Of a DNA stretch of 64,000 bases, positions 63,925-64,000 are shown piece after piece. The translations under genes and the position numbers were made by a program. Position 1 is the stretch's first letter. Every line of letters begins with the position of its first letter. Source of the stretch: Devosia sp. Root436. GTDB lineage: Bacteria; Pseudomonadota; Alphaproteobacteria; Rhizobiales; Devosiaceae. The stretch is from positions 644,264 through 708,263 of the forward strand of contig NZ_LMEM01000001.1 of the NCBI RefSeq assembly GCF_001426345.1. The letters run 5' to 3'. The notes beneath the pieces were generated by a model that worked only from the letters and a program-made list of their open reading frames with translations, was not told the DNA's origin and made no database searches.

Positions 63925-64000
63925 TCACTTGGCTGCCACGACAACGTTTTCGTTGGCGGCGGCCAGCAGGGATCGTCGGCGCGGCAACCCGGTGTTTACC
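63925..64000 (-). CDS. Possible C-terminal end of an upstream gene (partial)
   Basis: Reading the minus strand from the window edge, a frame ends in LLAAANENVVVAAK and a TGA at 63925-63927, about 100 bases upstream of the dapA start. In related genomes a soluble lytic transglycosylase often precedes dapA in this orientation, but too little is visible to assign it. Confidence 0.3.
   Translation of the reverse strand, partial: VNTGLPRRRSLLAAANENVVVAAK

Noticed and set aside
1..64000. CRISPR array
   Set aside because: Repeats are dispersed palindromes with unequal spacing; no short direct repeats with regular spacers and no cas genes were seen.
1..64000. tRNA, rRNA or tmRNA genes
   Set aside because: Read by eye, no T-arm (GGTTCGAATCC-like) with matching acceptor stems or rRNA landmarks was found; a weak or unusual tRNA could still be missed without a covariance search.

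Overview
The window is high-GC alphaproteobacterial chromosome, most likely from the Hyphomicrobiales and probably close to Devosia. This is inferred from gene order and family content: plsX-fabH-ihfA-MerR, glyA-nrdR-ribD-nusB, recO-era-rnc-lepB-acpS-rsh-rpoZ, LdtR with an L,D-transpeptidase, DUF6898, and RpiR-type iol regulation. I see no prophage, insertion sequence, CRISPR array, rRNA or tRNA.

Region 1 (30-8694) looks like a quinate/shikimate catabolic island. A TRAP transporter (dctPQM) shares an operon with a type II dehydroquinate dehydratase. A GntR and a TetR regulator, a QsuD-like quinate/shikimate dehydrogenase and a two-domain 3-dehydroshikimate dehydratase (QuiC) follow. Three near-identical palindromes (core ACGAACTAGTTCGT) precede the transporter operon, the dehydrogenase/tetR divergent pair and quiC. 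They define a small regulon that would feed 3-dehydroshikimate into protocatechuate.

Region 2 (8927-13393) is a tight three-gene operon. It encodes an N-formylglutamate amidohydrolase-like hydrolase, a DUF1704/QEGLA metallopeptidase-like protein with an HExxxH site, and a GshB-like ATP-grasp ligase, with a flavodoxin-fold oxidoreductase divergent from it. This is my best candidate for an undescribed pathway: one ligase and two amide-hydrolysing enzymes made together.

Region 3 (13390-22903) holds a CHASE2 adenylate cyclase, an AraC regulator divergent from a complete sugar ABC importer, and an unusual Gfo/Idh-MocA plus aldo/keto reductase fusion. Region 4 (23266-24489) is an FMN riboswitch followed by a RibN-type riboflavin transporter. 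Region 5 (24525-32728) is a myo-inositol catabolic set (iolR, iolC-DUF2090 fusion, iolD, iolE, a small membrane protein, iolB, and iolG on the other strand). IolR-type operators (GGAA-N6-TTCC) precede each transcription unit.

From about 32.7 kb onward the window is mainly core housekeeping: regulation and nucleoid (MerR, IHF-alpha), lipid synthesis (plsX, fabH), YceD, a cytochrome bc1 chaperone, OmlA/BamE, nusB, ribD, nrdR, glyA, an L,D-transpeptidase with LdtR, hemB, leucyl-transferase (Bpt), parC, recO, era, rnc, lepB, acpS, the ppGpp synthetase/hydrolase, rpoZ, a NYN-domain protein, smpB and dapA. A few unknown secreted or membrane proteins lie among them.

The non-coding space is rich in palindromic repeats, which I sort into four families. 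Family A is REP-like, built on GTCATCCCGGC. Family B is a 113-132 bp element lying exactly between converging genes. Family C is about 175-195 bp long and contains an internal hairpin with compensatory changes between copies. Family D is about 160-175 bp with a core starting ATGGTGGCGAGGC.
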